From: Xiphydria camelus
Lineage: Eukaryota; Arthropoda; Insecta; Hymenoptera; Xiphydriidae
Direction: 5' to 3'
DNA: 64,000 nt
NCBI GenBank assembly: GCA_963678675.1
Contig: OY783193.1
Coordinates: forward strand, 3,045,501 to 3,109,500
In this document: positions 11,841 to 24,500 of the stretch, piece after piece
Layout of the letters: every line of letters begins with the position of its first letter
How positions within the stretch are numbered: position 1 is the first letter of the stretch
Notes under the pieces: generated by a model
The model's database searches: none
Told to the model about the DNA's origin: nothing
The model's input: the letters and a program-made list of their open reading frames with translations, nothing else
Translations under genes and position numbers: made by a program

Positions 11841-12875
11841 AACAAGAACCGCCCGGCGCGTTCCCTCGGGACGACTCGAGGAATTGTAATAGCGAACGAA
11901 CTGAAATCGGGCGAGGAGATTATAAATTTGACGTCGAAACAGAGATTAAAGCTTGGCTCGCGATGCTCGCTGCATAACGAGCCACCACTGTTCTTTCACT
12001 AACTGAGATATTCCGCGAAAAAGGTTGATCGTTGGCTACTCATTAATGTCAGAGGTCGAGACATCTACGATATCTAGAAGAGATGGCGTCGAGCTATTTT
12101 TATATTTTTTCCGCTTAAAAAAATCTCGTATCGTCAGTCGAGAAATTTGCCGTTGCCAGAGTGCTCATTGACGTGACCCATATAGTTTTGTCTAGTCGGG
12201 GCGTTGCCCGCGAATGGCTAGGCGAGAACCAATTGCGTAACGCGCTTCGAGTTCTCGGTAGTGCCAAAGTTTTACGATTTTAATTATCAAACTCGCAGAT
12301 TATCTCGATCCCGGCTCGGCTAGGTTGCCGCCTGCTTATCTCGATACAGTGCACCTTCGCGTATCTTGATTCTCCTCGGCGATTGTCATAGGTCAAGCAA
12401 ACAAAGATAAAATGATGCACGCCGTGAATATTATCGTCTACCGGCGAGAAGTATAATCGCGCGTTGTAATTTTAAATTCGACAGGAATGACATTTCGCAC
12501 GTAGTCCCCACTTCGTTTGTCCACCTAAAGTCGAATCTGAGTTAGTTACATCGAGTTGTGTTCGCCAAGAAAGTACGTCGCAAAATTTCAGTCGTATTTA
12601 CTCCTTCAATAATGTGTGCTTCCATGGAGTTGGAAAATTATGCGAAGTTGGTAAATTTTTAATTGCCTCGAATTAATTGAAGAAAATCGACAATGAAAAT
12701 CTGTTTCTTCATCAACTTTACAGAAAATCGAACCACCCTCCATTCCGTACGTCTGACTGCCGCGCCTCTGTAGCGAAACACGCGAAAATAATCGGTTTCC
12801 ACCGCTAACGAAAAACCACATTCGCCCGACCACAGAGTGCACCAATCGCACTTTCGTTCCCTCTCTGACTTTCAG

Positions 12876-13461
12876 CTGTCGCACGTCCGCGCGCTCGCCT
12901 CCGGCAATCATTTACCGCCGCACGAGAAGCTGCCGGACGAGGGTTTTCCGCGAGGCGGATCACCACCGACACCTGTAACCCCGACGCCGACCACGGTGCA
13001 GCAATTGCTGCGCCGGGCGCAGATACGCAGGAACGAGAGGCCTTCACCCGACCCGCACGACGAAGTCGCGAAGCGACCGCGAGTGCTCTCGCCGCCTCTC
13101 AATAACAACGACGCCACGCCGACAGACTTCTCGATGGTGAAGAACAATCACTTTTCGAGCAAGGTGGAGGGTAACGGGTTGCACGACGAGAACAGCCACA
13201 TAGAGGACAACATAAAGAGCGAGCCGTTGGAGTTGACGGGCGGCAACAGCGGGACCGGCGGAAACAACGAGGACTCTTCGGATTCCGGTGCGGCCGCCTC
13301 GGATCGACCGCCGGCATCGGCGAGTAGTAACGAGCACGAAATGGAACAGGAGCATCCGGCTACGCCGAACTACATGCCGGAGAGCAAGCTGTTCACGTCG
13401 ACACCCGGAAGTTTTAACTTCAGCATGGCGGCGCTCACCACGGATCACTCACCGTTGTCAG
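12876..13461 (+). CDS. br: Broad-Complex, third coding exon (common linker region)
   Basis: This exon encodes about 195 residues between the BTB domain and the zinc fingers. The acceptor is CTCTCTGACTTTCAG (ends 12875) and the donor is TCAG|GTAAGC after 13461, leaving one base (G) of a split codon, so it ends in phase 1. Early features are LSHVRALASGNH and a PTPVTPTPTT run. A basic EVAKRPRVLSPPL stretch may be a nuclear localisation signal. DNIKSEPLEL contains an IKSE match to the sumoylation consensus. The rest is Ser/Asn/Gly-rich and probably disordered, ending SMAALTTDHSPLS. All six downstream exons described here start in a phase compatible with this donor. The frame stays open past the donor for about 100 bases, but the GTAAGC site and matching phases make read-through unlikely. 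Confidence 0.93.
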
Positions 13462-15106
13462 GTAAGCGACGCTTTTCTCATTTCCAAAGCGGGCCTGTAC
13501 GCATGGACCAATTTGTTTTCCGCGCGCGAATGGGATCCCCACTTCTCGCAAAAAGCGAATAAAAAATTAGCACACCCCGTACGTAACGTTTTACCCGTGA
13601 CAACATTGATTTTAAAACACGCTGTAAAAGTCATCGTGGACTATTTGCTTAAAAGAAATACAGGGTGTCAGTTCTCGGATTAGCTGCGGTCTTTTTTCAC
13701 CGTAGAAAAAAATCCCTGACTTCTCTCTCTCTCTCTCTCTCCTTTCTCTCTCTCTCTGACGGAGCGACATCGACACACGGGAAATGACACGAGAGACGCG
13801 CGCGGTGTACACGGGTAGCGATAAAATCGGCGCAACTTGCAACGATAGCCTGTATTCGACGAAGGCAATACGTGACGCGATAGTCGAGAGCGACTTATTT
13901 TTCCAGCTTTGGACGGCTCGCCAATCGATTTGTCGTTTGCGCTTCTCGCGCAATTTGGGCGCGATAATACAGAAAACGCTGATTGTAAACTATCCCCACG
14001 GCGAAACGTCTATTTCGGAGCGAGAGACAGAACTCTGATATACCCGTTATCGCGAGATTGTTTTCGCCATTGAATCATATAAATTAACGACGCTGATAAC
14101 TATCGCAATTTCGAGGATTAAGTATGTTCATTTGATTATTTCGAACCGTGACACGTACGCGCTGACTTTAACCGGCGGAGAAGTTGAGAAGGTCACATTG
14201 GCTTGGTAACTTACGTAATAGAATACGCGCGAGCTAGCGCGATCCGCGCGAAATAACATTTTTGTACGGGCTAACTGAAATGATATCACGCGTGCATGCA
14301 CTTGACGTTACACGGAGCGCGTTATTTTGTTCTCCTTGCGTTCTCCTCGTCTTCCCGCCCGTCCCTCGCTCAACGTAGCGCAGCGTTTCGCTGCGAAAAG
14401 GGGAACGCTTGAGATCCGGGAGAGGAGAATTTTCGTTCATTGCTCTCTTTCTCGTTCCTCTCCTCGACTCGTGCGCCGCTCTTCTACGTACATATACGGC
14501 TGAACTGCGCCTACGAAAAGGATTTGCGTTGGAGCCTTCGCGCGTCGTGCCCTTTAAGATTTTACCACTGTCTCGTATATCTCCTCGCGCTAATTACGAA
14601 AAGCACAGTTACTTTGTAGACACCTCAATAGAAATACGAGATATCTGTGATTTTATCCAGGAGAGATTTTTTTCACCAGAAAATCATCAATATCTCACTG
14701 TTCCTTCAAGGTTTCCTCAATAAACCCATAATTTTCGGTATCAGCGTGAAAAAACGCATCGACTGGAGTAATCGATAGTTCATTTCCAACGATTCCGATT
14801 TTGGTAAAAATGTTAACGGTCTTTGAGCACTCAGTTTCGATTGAATAAATTGTTCTTCTTTTTTTTCTCTCTCTCCCTCTCTCTCTCGCTCTCTTTTTCT
14901 CATTTTCCATCGAAGAAATGCAATCGCCAACTTCTTCGGTTACCATTTCGCGCGACAAACAGCCCTTTTCGGCGGGATACGAGAAACGCAGCATCGCTCC
15001 GACACTTCTCCCCGCGCCTAATTGCGAAATTGCGTACAGGCCATTCCCATCCACTCGCTAAGCGCGGCACTCCGATTTCTACGCGTAACGACAGTGAAAT
15101 TTCCAG
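13462..15106 (+). other. Intron between the common linker exon and the 48-nt exon
   Basis: Contains a CT microsatellite (about 13721-13760), a copy of the dispersed repeat (about 14630-14830) and a second CT tract near 14866-14900. No further coding exon could be supported. Confidence 0.6.
14630..14830. repeat. Copy of an unclassified dispersed repeat (copy 2)
   Basis: It carries AAAATCATCAATATCTC and AAGGTTTCCTCAATAAA blocks, then ATCAGCGTGAAAAAACGCATCGA. These correspond, in the same or inverted order, to blocks in the copies near 0.3, 24.2 and 29.3 kb. Boundaries are approximate. Confidence 0.45.
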
Positions 15107-15154
15107 GATTGGGTCACGGACTGCAGACACCGGATCTGGCGGGGACTTCGCAAG
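15107..15154 (+). CDS. br: Broad-Complex, 48-nt phase-preserving exon (probable cassette)
   Basis: This very short exon encodes GLGHGLQTPDLAGTSQ, its first base being supplied by the preceding exon. The acceptor is GAAATTTCCAG (ends 15106) and the donor is CAAG|GTAAGA after 15154. It is exactly 16 codons and phase 1 at both ends, so it can be included or skipped without changing the frame into any zinc-finger exon. Included after the linker exon it reads ...HSPLS-GLGHGLQTPDLAGTSQ-(zinc-finger exon). The evidence is the phase match, both splice sites and the protein-like content; no fingers or known motif lie in it. Whether it is constitutive or alternative cannot be told from genomic sequence. 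A chance ORF with splice-like ends remains possible but less likely. Confidence 0.75.
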
Positions 15155-18100
15155 GTAAGAAAAATCCTTGTTTACACCTACGTATGCCCCTCGCAAAATC
15201 ACAAGAATATCTCTCTCGACGTGCGCGGCCGATCGATCGACGCGCCGAACGATTTATTATTCCAGTTATCACCGCGAAACGCGCTACCCTTGACGATCGT
15301 TCGTTCTTTTGATTTTTCCGAGGGCACTCTTCGCTACTCTGTCATTTTCCGATCGACGGGCCGATACCGCGGAGAGGCGCATCGCGACGCGCTCCGCCGT
15401 AACGACTTCGAGAGATCGAGTGTAATAATAGTACTACAAACTTGTGCAGTTATATCAAACTAACAAAACGCAAATTACACTCGAATTAAAATTGTTTATT
15501 GGTTGCGGTGAAAGAGCACTACTGTCCGCTTTACAAAATTACATTTCTTCTAATTGGCATGCGTTGTATCGGATCATTGAAATCATCATTCTGTACTTTA
15601 CGATACCATCCAAAAAATCGCTCGCATTCGCATTTCACAAATTCATTGTCGAACGCGCGATTGCGTCGCTGCTCGGTGGCTTGCGGAACGGAGAGGTCTG
15701 ACGGCAATAGTTTTCAGGGGATTTTCCCTATAGGCATATATTTTTTAGAATTTTGCTTCACCGAGAAATTCAAGTCGGAGTTTCTCGGGAATAGATGCAG
15801 TATGGTTTTTCACTGATTCTCTAGCTTATTTTTTTTAAAAATTGTTAACCCCCATGAATGCTAAATGAAGTTGCAATACTGAAACATTTATACAAAATCA
15901 TCCGGCACTTATCATTTTTAGGAAACATATTCTATGATGGCAGTTTTCTCGTAAATGAATTTCTAGTATTTCAATGATTTCTTATACTTGGTCATTTATT
16001 AATTTCGATTAATTATATTATGAATGCTAAAACCGCAGTCGTAACCGCAGCAAGCCGTACCTAAATACGATCCGTCATACTTCCATCATGCTACCGTTCC
16101 CAGTAAGGCGGCAGACGTATGACGAGTCGTATCTACTGGCTGCTAGGCTCCGGCTGCTAGCTTCGGCGTCGTAATCACATTCAGAGACCCGCCCCGCGCC
16201 ACCACCGAGCTCGCGCACTATCACTTCAATTGGCTAACAAAGAGAAGAAAAAAAAATGAAACAGAGTTTTCGTCGTCAGTTTGGCATCACTGTACACAAC
16301 TTGGTCCGCTGTAATCGTCACCTTGCAAATATATACGCACAAGGGGTATACACGTATACTTAAGACTTAAACGGCGCTAAAAGGAAAGACCGCGTCCATG
16401 AAACGCGCAAGAGAAAGAGTCGCGGGAAAAGGTGACTGCGCAGCGGCGAGTAGACTATATGTAATATATTTTCATGTGCAGGGTGAATTTCGAGCTCAAA
16501 TTCTCCTTGTACTTCTACACACACGTATATATGTGTATATACATAGCTGTCCATGTTTTCTCGTATCTTTGCGATCGTGGCGTCGTGTTTTAGAACCAAT
16601 GATTTTTCACGATGATTCTTTTTTTGAATTACATAGTTCAATTGACTTGATTGTTTCACATTGACGTTACTTTTTATCGTACCATGCTCGTACTGTCCAA
16701 TTTGTCAGTTTCTTTTTGCATATCAGTGTTGTCGTCGTCCCGTTCATCTCTGTTGATCAAATGAGACCGCCGTGTCGATTCGATCCGATACGATCGACTC
16801 TGTCGTCTCGCGATGGAAAGTGCCTACCGGTAAATGAGTACACGAAGCGTCTAGATGCGTAAGTTGGGAATTTATGGCTACCATTCGTACACCCTGGCAC
16901 ATTACGAGCTGCGAATCCCGTGGGGCGAGTAGCGCCCTCCACGGTGGACGAATCGCGGTTTCTCTCCTATTGTTAAAATAGTGCCACGCGGAGCGCTCGA
17001 TATCGCGAGCTCGTTTTATTGCGATCAGCGTGTGCTTTATTTCTTACAACTGACACACACGGTATCTCGAACGATTATTATAAAACTTTGAAACGTATTT
17101 GTTTCGAGCGTACAAGAGGATGTGATAGGAGGTTCTATAGTTTATCATCTTCGTTATTGGCTTTATTGTTATTTGACCCGTATAACAATGATATTCCGTT
17201 ATCGCGACCAGGCTCGCTCCCGTGTCGTGTATTTTATTTTACGAATTTCAAGGGAGAGGGACGGGGAAAGGAAATTATGGAATACCAGTTTAACCAGAAT
17301 TTACACCAGAGTGAGAAAGGTTACGAGGATCGAAGGACACTGGCTGCCGAGATTGGCGCACAACCCTACAATCGGACGACCCGTCTCACTCTACTGTATA
17401 TTCCGGGATGCCTGGAACGCAATACAGTTTCGTGTATCGATTGCGATGCACGTTGCACCTGGTTCTGTGTTCTCCTCGTATGGTCACCCCCCCCCCCCCC
17501 TGCCTTTAAGACCGCGTTTTTGTGCTTCAACCTGCTGCGCGTAAATCCATCCACTGCAATTTTGCTCGGAACAAAAGTGGGTGCCACGTATACGTGTGCA
17601 TAAATACGTGTCATCGTAATCTTGCAATTGTGTCTACACGAGAGAGGTACGTAGTTACGTCTCCCCGCGCTTTCGAATAGTCGACAAAAGCTTCCGTTCG
17701 ATGCATTTTTTTTGTCATTGCCTCCGGCAGCGCTTGACTGTATCATCGATGTATATTAACCGTTGTTGATTTATTAAGTATGACGCAACAAGCGTTCGCG
17801 GGTAGGAGAGACAATGCAACTCCTGTGCGCGATTGCAGCAGCTCCTTTTGTTTGTCAAACATACGTTTACGAAAGTACGTATATAAATGGCCGCGAGAAA
17901 GTCTGCGGGGAGAGATGCAGGAAAGTGGCTCCACGGTCGAAATCGTTGAGGACGCGATGACGCCTGTGCAAATCCAGGTGCGGCTTTCGGCCGGTCGCGG
18001 GATATATTTGAACGTCTGGTTTATGCTAGGTTAGTACTGAAAAAATTTATCGCAGGGGTCGCGCGCTCGATAAGGCTGCAGATGTTATCCGTGAAATTCA

Positions 18101-19987
18101 AGGTCGCTCTATCTCGACCGCACCGCTACGAAACATGGCCAACCGAACGAATTCGCGGGTTCTATTTTATCGTACATACATACATACATGCTCGCCAACA
18201 TATCGGCCAACGTGCTCATGCGTTTATATACACCTATACACGCGCGATAGTAGTGCCGAAATCATCGACTTTTTGTTTTAATCGCTCGAGTCGGATGAGA
18301 TTCATCGTTGAATAGGGTCGGAGGGTATTGGCGTAGACGGGTTTTAGATGATATTTCTGTCTAATTTGTTTACTGTTCAATTATCAAATTTTATTTGGCT
18401 AACTGAGAAAAAAAAGGAGAAGTGGATTGAAATTGTTTGGCCCTTGGTTAGAGTGACGACTAATTCTCACTATGGGCCATCTATTTCATTTATTCTAACG
18501 CTCTCTCTTTCGCTCTCTTATAAAATTAAGTTAGAAGAAATGGGTGGCTCTTATCGCTACGATAAAAACCCGTGTAACTCGACTAAATCGGCAGTCATGG
18601 GTGAGGGGAAGAAACATTCGACTACACTAGTTCATAATTTAGTGGAATCGATTAATTGCTCTTTGATGAAAATGACCTATTATTCGCCCCAGACAATTGG
18701 CAAAATCCGCTCCTTTTTTTCTGCAAAACTCTCACTGCAAATTATAAAAGTCGCTCAGACGCGGTGTCGTATATTGTATACGCAGCGCGAATATCGAGGA
18801 AATCCGCGATTCGTCATTCTCTCTGTTTCTCTTCCAAATCCCTCCGTTCCTGCCCCTTTTTTCGTCGCGATCCTTACGGATCGCCCCCGAGCGATTCAGT
18901 TTCTGGCTGCGTTTCAACGGTAAAATGCGAAGAGGCGGGGTCAATGGACTCCCTCCCCTCTCTCTCTCTCTCTCTTTCTCTCTTGAGCTTTATGAGAATA
19001 GCTTTCAAATATTCGCTCGGCAGCTAAATTTGTTTTTTTTTAAATTCCATTAAAATTGCATCGAGATAAAATAATATGGATTAAATTACCATCGCAGGAG
19101 AATTATGATTCGCAACAATAATCGATTGATTATTTTTCATGCGAAACATATTAAAAGCTTTTTCTAAAATATTGCATAATTGGTACATTCTCCGAACTAC
19201 TTTGTGCACCGCCTTCTCCTGGTCCTGCAGTTCCAAGGATATATCGGACTTTGTACAGATCGTTATGCAAGTTCATTCACAGATTCGTTCACCGATTATT
19301 GCTGTCGTCCGTTTTATAACAATTCCGTGGATACTCGCGGTCATGAAAAGCCTTTGTCGCGGAAGAAAGTGTTTACGATTTAATCGGATCATTTGAATTA
19401 TCTGCGCTCGAGCGATACCGCGATGATCGATCGACTCATCGTCCGGTTCCGACGTCCGCGCCTGAAAATCTCGCACATTGAAAATCGCGATGCACTTTTT
19501 TTCTGCTGCCAAACACGAGGAAATGTTCCACTCGCTGATTACGATTCGTCCGCGCTCTTCACGCCGTGCAATTTCTCTGCGTCGATGCGCGAACGAGCGC
19601 ATAACGCGCATTAATATTACTATAGCTGCATATTTTTCCTGCGTATTCGATCCCCTTTTATCGCCCTTAGTGCGTAACGGCGTTACGCGAGAAATAATAG
19701 CGAACGATAAAAGCCGAAGTATCACTCTCGATGCCGCGTAGGGGAGGGTGAAGTTCGAATGTGAGCTTCTCTTTGTTCGTCGGGTGCCGTTGGATTCGCC
19801 CGGCGGGTTAACGTTATTTCTAGGAACTAGTCTCGTCTACATTTGCGCGCGTAGAGTTGAGAAATTTCCGTCGAATCGAACCCATTTTATATGCTGAGTG
19901 CTGATTAAAATTTTTAAAATTAGATAATGTTATATCGAAAATAATATATCACTAAAATTTCGATTTCACTCGACTTTGCTATGTTAA

Positions 19988-20334
19988 CCCTGGAACATCA
20001 CACTTATTTTTTTGTAACTCAGAGTTCACACTTGGATCTGAAATACCCATTGATTTTTTTTAAGGCAAAAATTCAAATTGAAACAAGCTTTGTTGTTTAA
20101 TATAATCCTTGCTCGTAATAAGACACATAAAAACTAAAACTTTTTTCTTTTCATTTATTTTAACATTTTAAACTCTAATGAAACATAAAATATTTGGTTA
20201 CATACGTACAAGCATAAAAATAATAATAAACAGAAAAGTAAGCATTAAAAAAAAATATTACTTAGCTTATTATAAGCTTAGCTTAGCTTAAGTAATGCGC
20301 TGGGTATCTGTGACCCAACTGTGCAGTTCCAGGG
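19988..20334. mobile_element. Small non-autonomous DNA transposon with TTAA flanks (piggyBac-like)
   Basis: TTAA target duplications (19984-19987 and 20335-20338) bracket inverted ends CCCTGGAAC (19988-19996) and GTTCCAGGG (20326-20334). Further in, ACTTGGATCTGAAATACCC on the left pairs imperfectly with GGGTATCTGTGACCCAACT on the right. At 347 bp with no ORF, it would depend on a transposase supplied elsewhere. TTAA duplication and CCC-starting ends are typical of piggyBac-type elements. Confidence 0.6.
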
Positions 20335-20579
20335 TTAAAAGAACGACGTAACCGCAATGAAATATCGCGACTCCTGTGTGTGTGTGTGTGTGATCGCTAG
20401 AAAAAGATGAGGAATACGCTGCTATCGCAATTCTGCGAATAATTCGAAATCGAAGGAATGAGCAGTTTAGAAAAGAAATGACGATACATACAGTTGCATA
20501 AAATTGGACGATCTCATAACGGAGGAGGGGAACATTCTCAACCACGATTTCAACCACGCGCGACCCTACGAGAAGCGAA

Positions 20580-20593
20580 GGGGGGGGGGGGGG
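20580..20593 (+). repeat. Poly-G run
   Basis: Fourteen consecutive G bases within an intron; a possible quadruplex-forming or assembly-sensitive site. Confidence 0.85.
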
Positions 20594-22636
20594 TCGCGTT
20601 CCAAAGAAACGGGAAGTGAAGTAATTCCCGCTTTAATTACAGCGTCGCGCAAAGTATACAAACGGGTGTACAGTACTTCGCTTGTGTCCGATAATGAGAA
20701 ATCGCTTCGAATCACTCATTTTCCTCGCCCCTCCCAATCTCTCCCCTCGTTCGCCCTCGTACGTTCCTAGAGCTCGCGCGAAGAGAGGAACTCTCTCTCT
20801 CTCTTTCTCCGCGATATATTTTTAACTTGTTTTCGCAGTCGGGGTACAGAATTGTTTTCAAAAGCCAAAACGCGAGATACGCCGGCTAGCTTGGCGCGGA
20901 GTCGCGCGGCGAGTTAGAAGATGCGCTCCGGCCCCTGCCTTTCTCTTTTTCTGCAGCTTTCCGCGAACGTGCTCGCGTCCTATAACCTGTTGTATACCGA
21001 GGCGACGTAAAAATAGCGGGCGAACGCACTACTTTCCGCGCCGCATCCGCACGCGGAGCGGGGCACCGCGTTGCAGCTGCCGCCCGCCGGCGGCTCCTGA
21101 TGCAGCGCCCTCTCAAATATATTTACCCGCCAACCTGTGTATACATGTACATATAATATCTATATTCTCGCAATGTGTGCGACGACTCGTCGCGTCGTGG
21201 ACACTTTGCATCTCGCTTTTTGGCTGCCGTCGTTCGATCGAATTCCTGCGCCGAAAGAGCCGGACGCGCCTCGCGCGATTATCTCCCGAGGTCGTGTCTC
21301 GAGATCGGGGAAGTCCCGTTTTCCCCGCGGTTTTAACGAGTCGAACGGTTGGAGGCGGGAAAGGGGAATCACGCGAGTTTCGTGACTTATCAGCGCGAGA
21401 AGAAATGAGTCGCACGCGATAGTCAATCGACCGATTCCAGAAATTTGAATTTTTTCTTCAAAATTGTCGGGTCTAAATCAGGACGACACAACGATTCAAT
21501 TATTTGATGGCAACTTTTGCAATCGGCTCAACTCCTCGGCTAGGTTTTCGCGAATGTTTTCTACTCTACCTCCTGTTTATAAAGGTCAGGTCATGAAAGT
21601 CCGATTGGCCCGGAGAGGTCACGGAATTTGACTTGACAATTCGGCCAGCCACGTCGAATTTTTTATTTTTTAATTATTTCTTTCGACAACCTGTCGCCAT
21701 CTGTCGGCGACAGGATCGCGATCGTTGATCCTTCGCGAACGCGCGAGTCCACCTGTCGCTCGGCGCGGGCGGTTCGCCGCTGCCGGGAGATCGAGCGTCG
21801 CGTCGCATGGGGAACGCGTCATCGATCTCTCGCGCTCGTCGGAATCTCGAGGTCACGCGAGAATCTGCAGAGGGTTTTCGGCGGTATTTTTATCTCGGAT
21901 GGTACACGTACGTACTTATCGGTGAGACGCCAGGTCTAGCTGCTTGTTTGTCGCTCGTAGCTCTATTATCGATGATGAACTTGGGACGACCTCGAAGGCT
22001 GCGCAATAGCCGGAGGTATATGCACTCTCGGGGCGCTATCTCACTCGCGCGCACGCGCACGGCTCGCGGCGCACTGGGTCGCGCGTTTCACGGAAATTCG
22101 TCGCAAGTCGATCGCCGCCAATTTGAGACGAGAGAAAGCCGTCGATCGAGTTGCCGAAGTAGCTCGGTTTCGCGACTTTCGACTGCCAGCCGGTAGTTGG
22201 CAGCACTGCTCGAGACTTACCTACCTACAACATTATTGTCACGTTCGACCGTGAGAATTGGCGCACCGCTACGGTTGCGTCGCTAAGGCGCGCAACTGCG
22301 GCGATTACGCGACTTGCGGCGGGAAGAGGGAAGCGCGTGCGGCCGGAACTAACGGCCAGAGTAGATACGGTGTCCCTTGCGGGGTCGCTGCTATTTTTTT
22401 TTCTCGATCCCAAGTCAGCGTATCGAGCTGTGAAAATGTCGAGTCGACGGTTGAATCGCTGAGTCGCATATCTGTATCGTTTGTGTAGTTCGGAAGGGGG
22501 AGAGAAGACACGGGCGGGGGAGAAGAGACAACGAGACTATAGTATTTAGATACGGTCGCGTGCGACTCCGCCACTCGTCCGCTCCACGATTACGCGATTT
22601 TTTTCGGAAATCGAGGGAAGAGCTGTAGACGGTACG

Positions 22637-22832
22637 CTGAGAAAAAAAAAAGATAAAAAATTATTCTGTTAGAAGGATAATATTTGAGTGCGAAAGGCAA
22701 AATAGATAAAAAATTATCCCAAGGAAGGTTAAATTTTAAACTCTGGAAGGATAAATTTTTAGATATTTTACCTTTCGTAGGTACTCAGATTACCCTTCTG
22801 ACAGAATAATTTTTAATCTTTTTTTTTCTCAG
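22637..22832. mobile_element. Foldback-type MITE, nearly palindromic over its whole length
   Basis: The left arm starts CTGAGAAAAAAAAAAGATAA and continues through TTATTCTGT(T)AGAAGG to CGAAAGGCAAAATA. The right arm is its approximate inverse complement, ending TTTTTTTCTCAG. The arms are about 95 bp and meet near 22735, so a transcript could fold into one long hairpin. The CTGAGAAAAA end resembles the ends of elements at 30.9, 45.3 and 58.8 kb. No clear target duplication could be assigned. Confidence 0.6.
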
Positions 22833-24039
22833 TCTAGATACGTAGCCAGAGCCTGGCCGGCCTGTCAAAATCAGAGGCGAGCCAAGTGGCGGTTTCGAGC
22901 GCGGTCTTTTTCTACCGATCGCGCGCCTCGATCGCCCAGCTGCGTTTGCGTCGAAGAAATGACTCGTTAAATGCATGAAAAGAAATACCGAATCAATGCC
23001 CACAGACAAATTTATCGATATCTCGAGAAATCGGAAATCCTTATCGCGGACACCTACTTCTGTACAATCGAAGAGTCCGTTTCCGCCGCGATATCATCGT
23101 TCGTTGGACACAGCTTCCACGGACATCCGCGAGGAGCCCATTACCGCGAAATCAACCCAGCCGCTTTCATTCGCTTCCTACGCGCGCGGTTATTCAGTTT
23201 CTCTCCCCTCTCATTCCTTCCTTTCCTCTTTATCCGAAATTTCCAAGTTTTTAAGCGCCCGCCGCGCACTTTCGCCGCGGGCGTACAGCCGAGGAGCTTA
23301 ATCGCCCTTTCCCGCTCTAAATTTCGACCGGATAATCGGCCGTTTTACAACGAAGGGGCAATAAGGAAACTTTGGCAGCATTTCATTCCCGGACGAGCGC
23401 CAGCCGTGTGTACCGTGTCGGTGTACGCGCGCCTACATAAATACGCACGCGCGTACACCTTATAAGGCGTGTATAAAACGTGAAAGTGCGTTATTCATTT
23501 CACTGCCCGGCGGTGACGGTTACATTACGATCCATCGTCAACTGCGCGCGCACGCGCACCCTCCGTGTTGTCCAGATACACGCGAAGGCAATCTCTTCGA
23601 ATCCGGTCGAAAGCGGTAACCGCGCTTGTTTGTCCACGGCACAATTCGCAGGCGAATAAATATTCCGTATCAGATCAGGGAAAGTGTATGGATTTGTTCT
23701 TTTTTTCTTCTTTTTTTATAAAGAACAATTGAAATTCAACGGCGCACCGCACAGAGACGAGAGGAAAGGCGTGCTTGCTCCGTGGTGCATACGTGGGGTT
23801 GCTCGCGCAAAGGGGTGTGGGGAATGACGGTGGTGAACGCGCGGCAGAGGTGTCGAACGCGTGGTCAGGGCCGGGGGACCTTTCCCACGGTGGAACGTGC
23901 GCGATGGAATGACCTTTGGGTTGTAACCGCTCAAGTCGCGTCCCAATTTAATGAACAATAGAGCAAAGCTTTTGCGATCACGCGAATGCGTGTTTCCGAG
24001 CCGCAGCGAGGGAGGGAAATATGCCGTTGCCGAAAATCA

Positions 24040-24500
24040 CTGAGTTATCGAGGAAATCGCGGAAGAATGCTGAAATATCGATGCATTTCTGGAGAGACAA
24101 AAATTCCTCGTGCATAAAAACATCGATATCTCGTATTTTGTTGAAGACATCGACTGCGTAAATGTACTTTTCGTAATCGACGGCAAAAAATACAAAGAAC
24201 AGGTTGGTCGAGCGATCGATTCCAGGGATTCTGATTTTTTCTCAATTGTACATATTTTTACGTGCCGATTATTCCGAAAATGGTGGATTCATCGAAGAAA
24301 TCTCAAAGAAGTCCGAAGTTATCGATGATTTTCTCAAGAAAAAAAAAATCCCGAGCCTCGAATCACTGATATTTCATATTTCCTTTGAGATATCGACCCG
24401 ATAACCGTGCTCTTCGTATAATTGGCGTGAAAAAATATTATACATAAGATATGGTGGTCGAGCGATAGATTCCAGAGATCTTGATTTTTCTACGCAGCTC
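24040..24500. repeat. Two adjacent copies of the dispersed repeat (copy 3)
   Basis: GGTCGAGCGATCGATTCCAG occurs at 24206-24225 and, with one change, at 24456-24475. Both are preceded by A-rich blocks and followed by GAT(T/C)TTGATTTTT-like sequence. The first half also contains AAACATCGATATCTCGTA. The same arrangement recurs near 29.3 kb. Confidence 0.5.

Noticed and set aside
13462..13562. Continuation of the common linker frame beyond 13461
   Set aside because: A strong GTAAGC donor lies at 13462 and all downstream exons fit its phase; the continuation has no motif.
17019..17603. 194-codon open frame on the + strand
   Set aside because: No domain, passes a C-rich run, and lies in the long intron without supporting splice signals.
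21690..21715. Short palindrome CCTGTCGCC...GGCGACAGG
   Set aside because: Nine-base arms in GC-rich DNA with no supporting context; likely chance.
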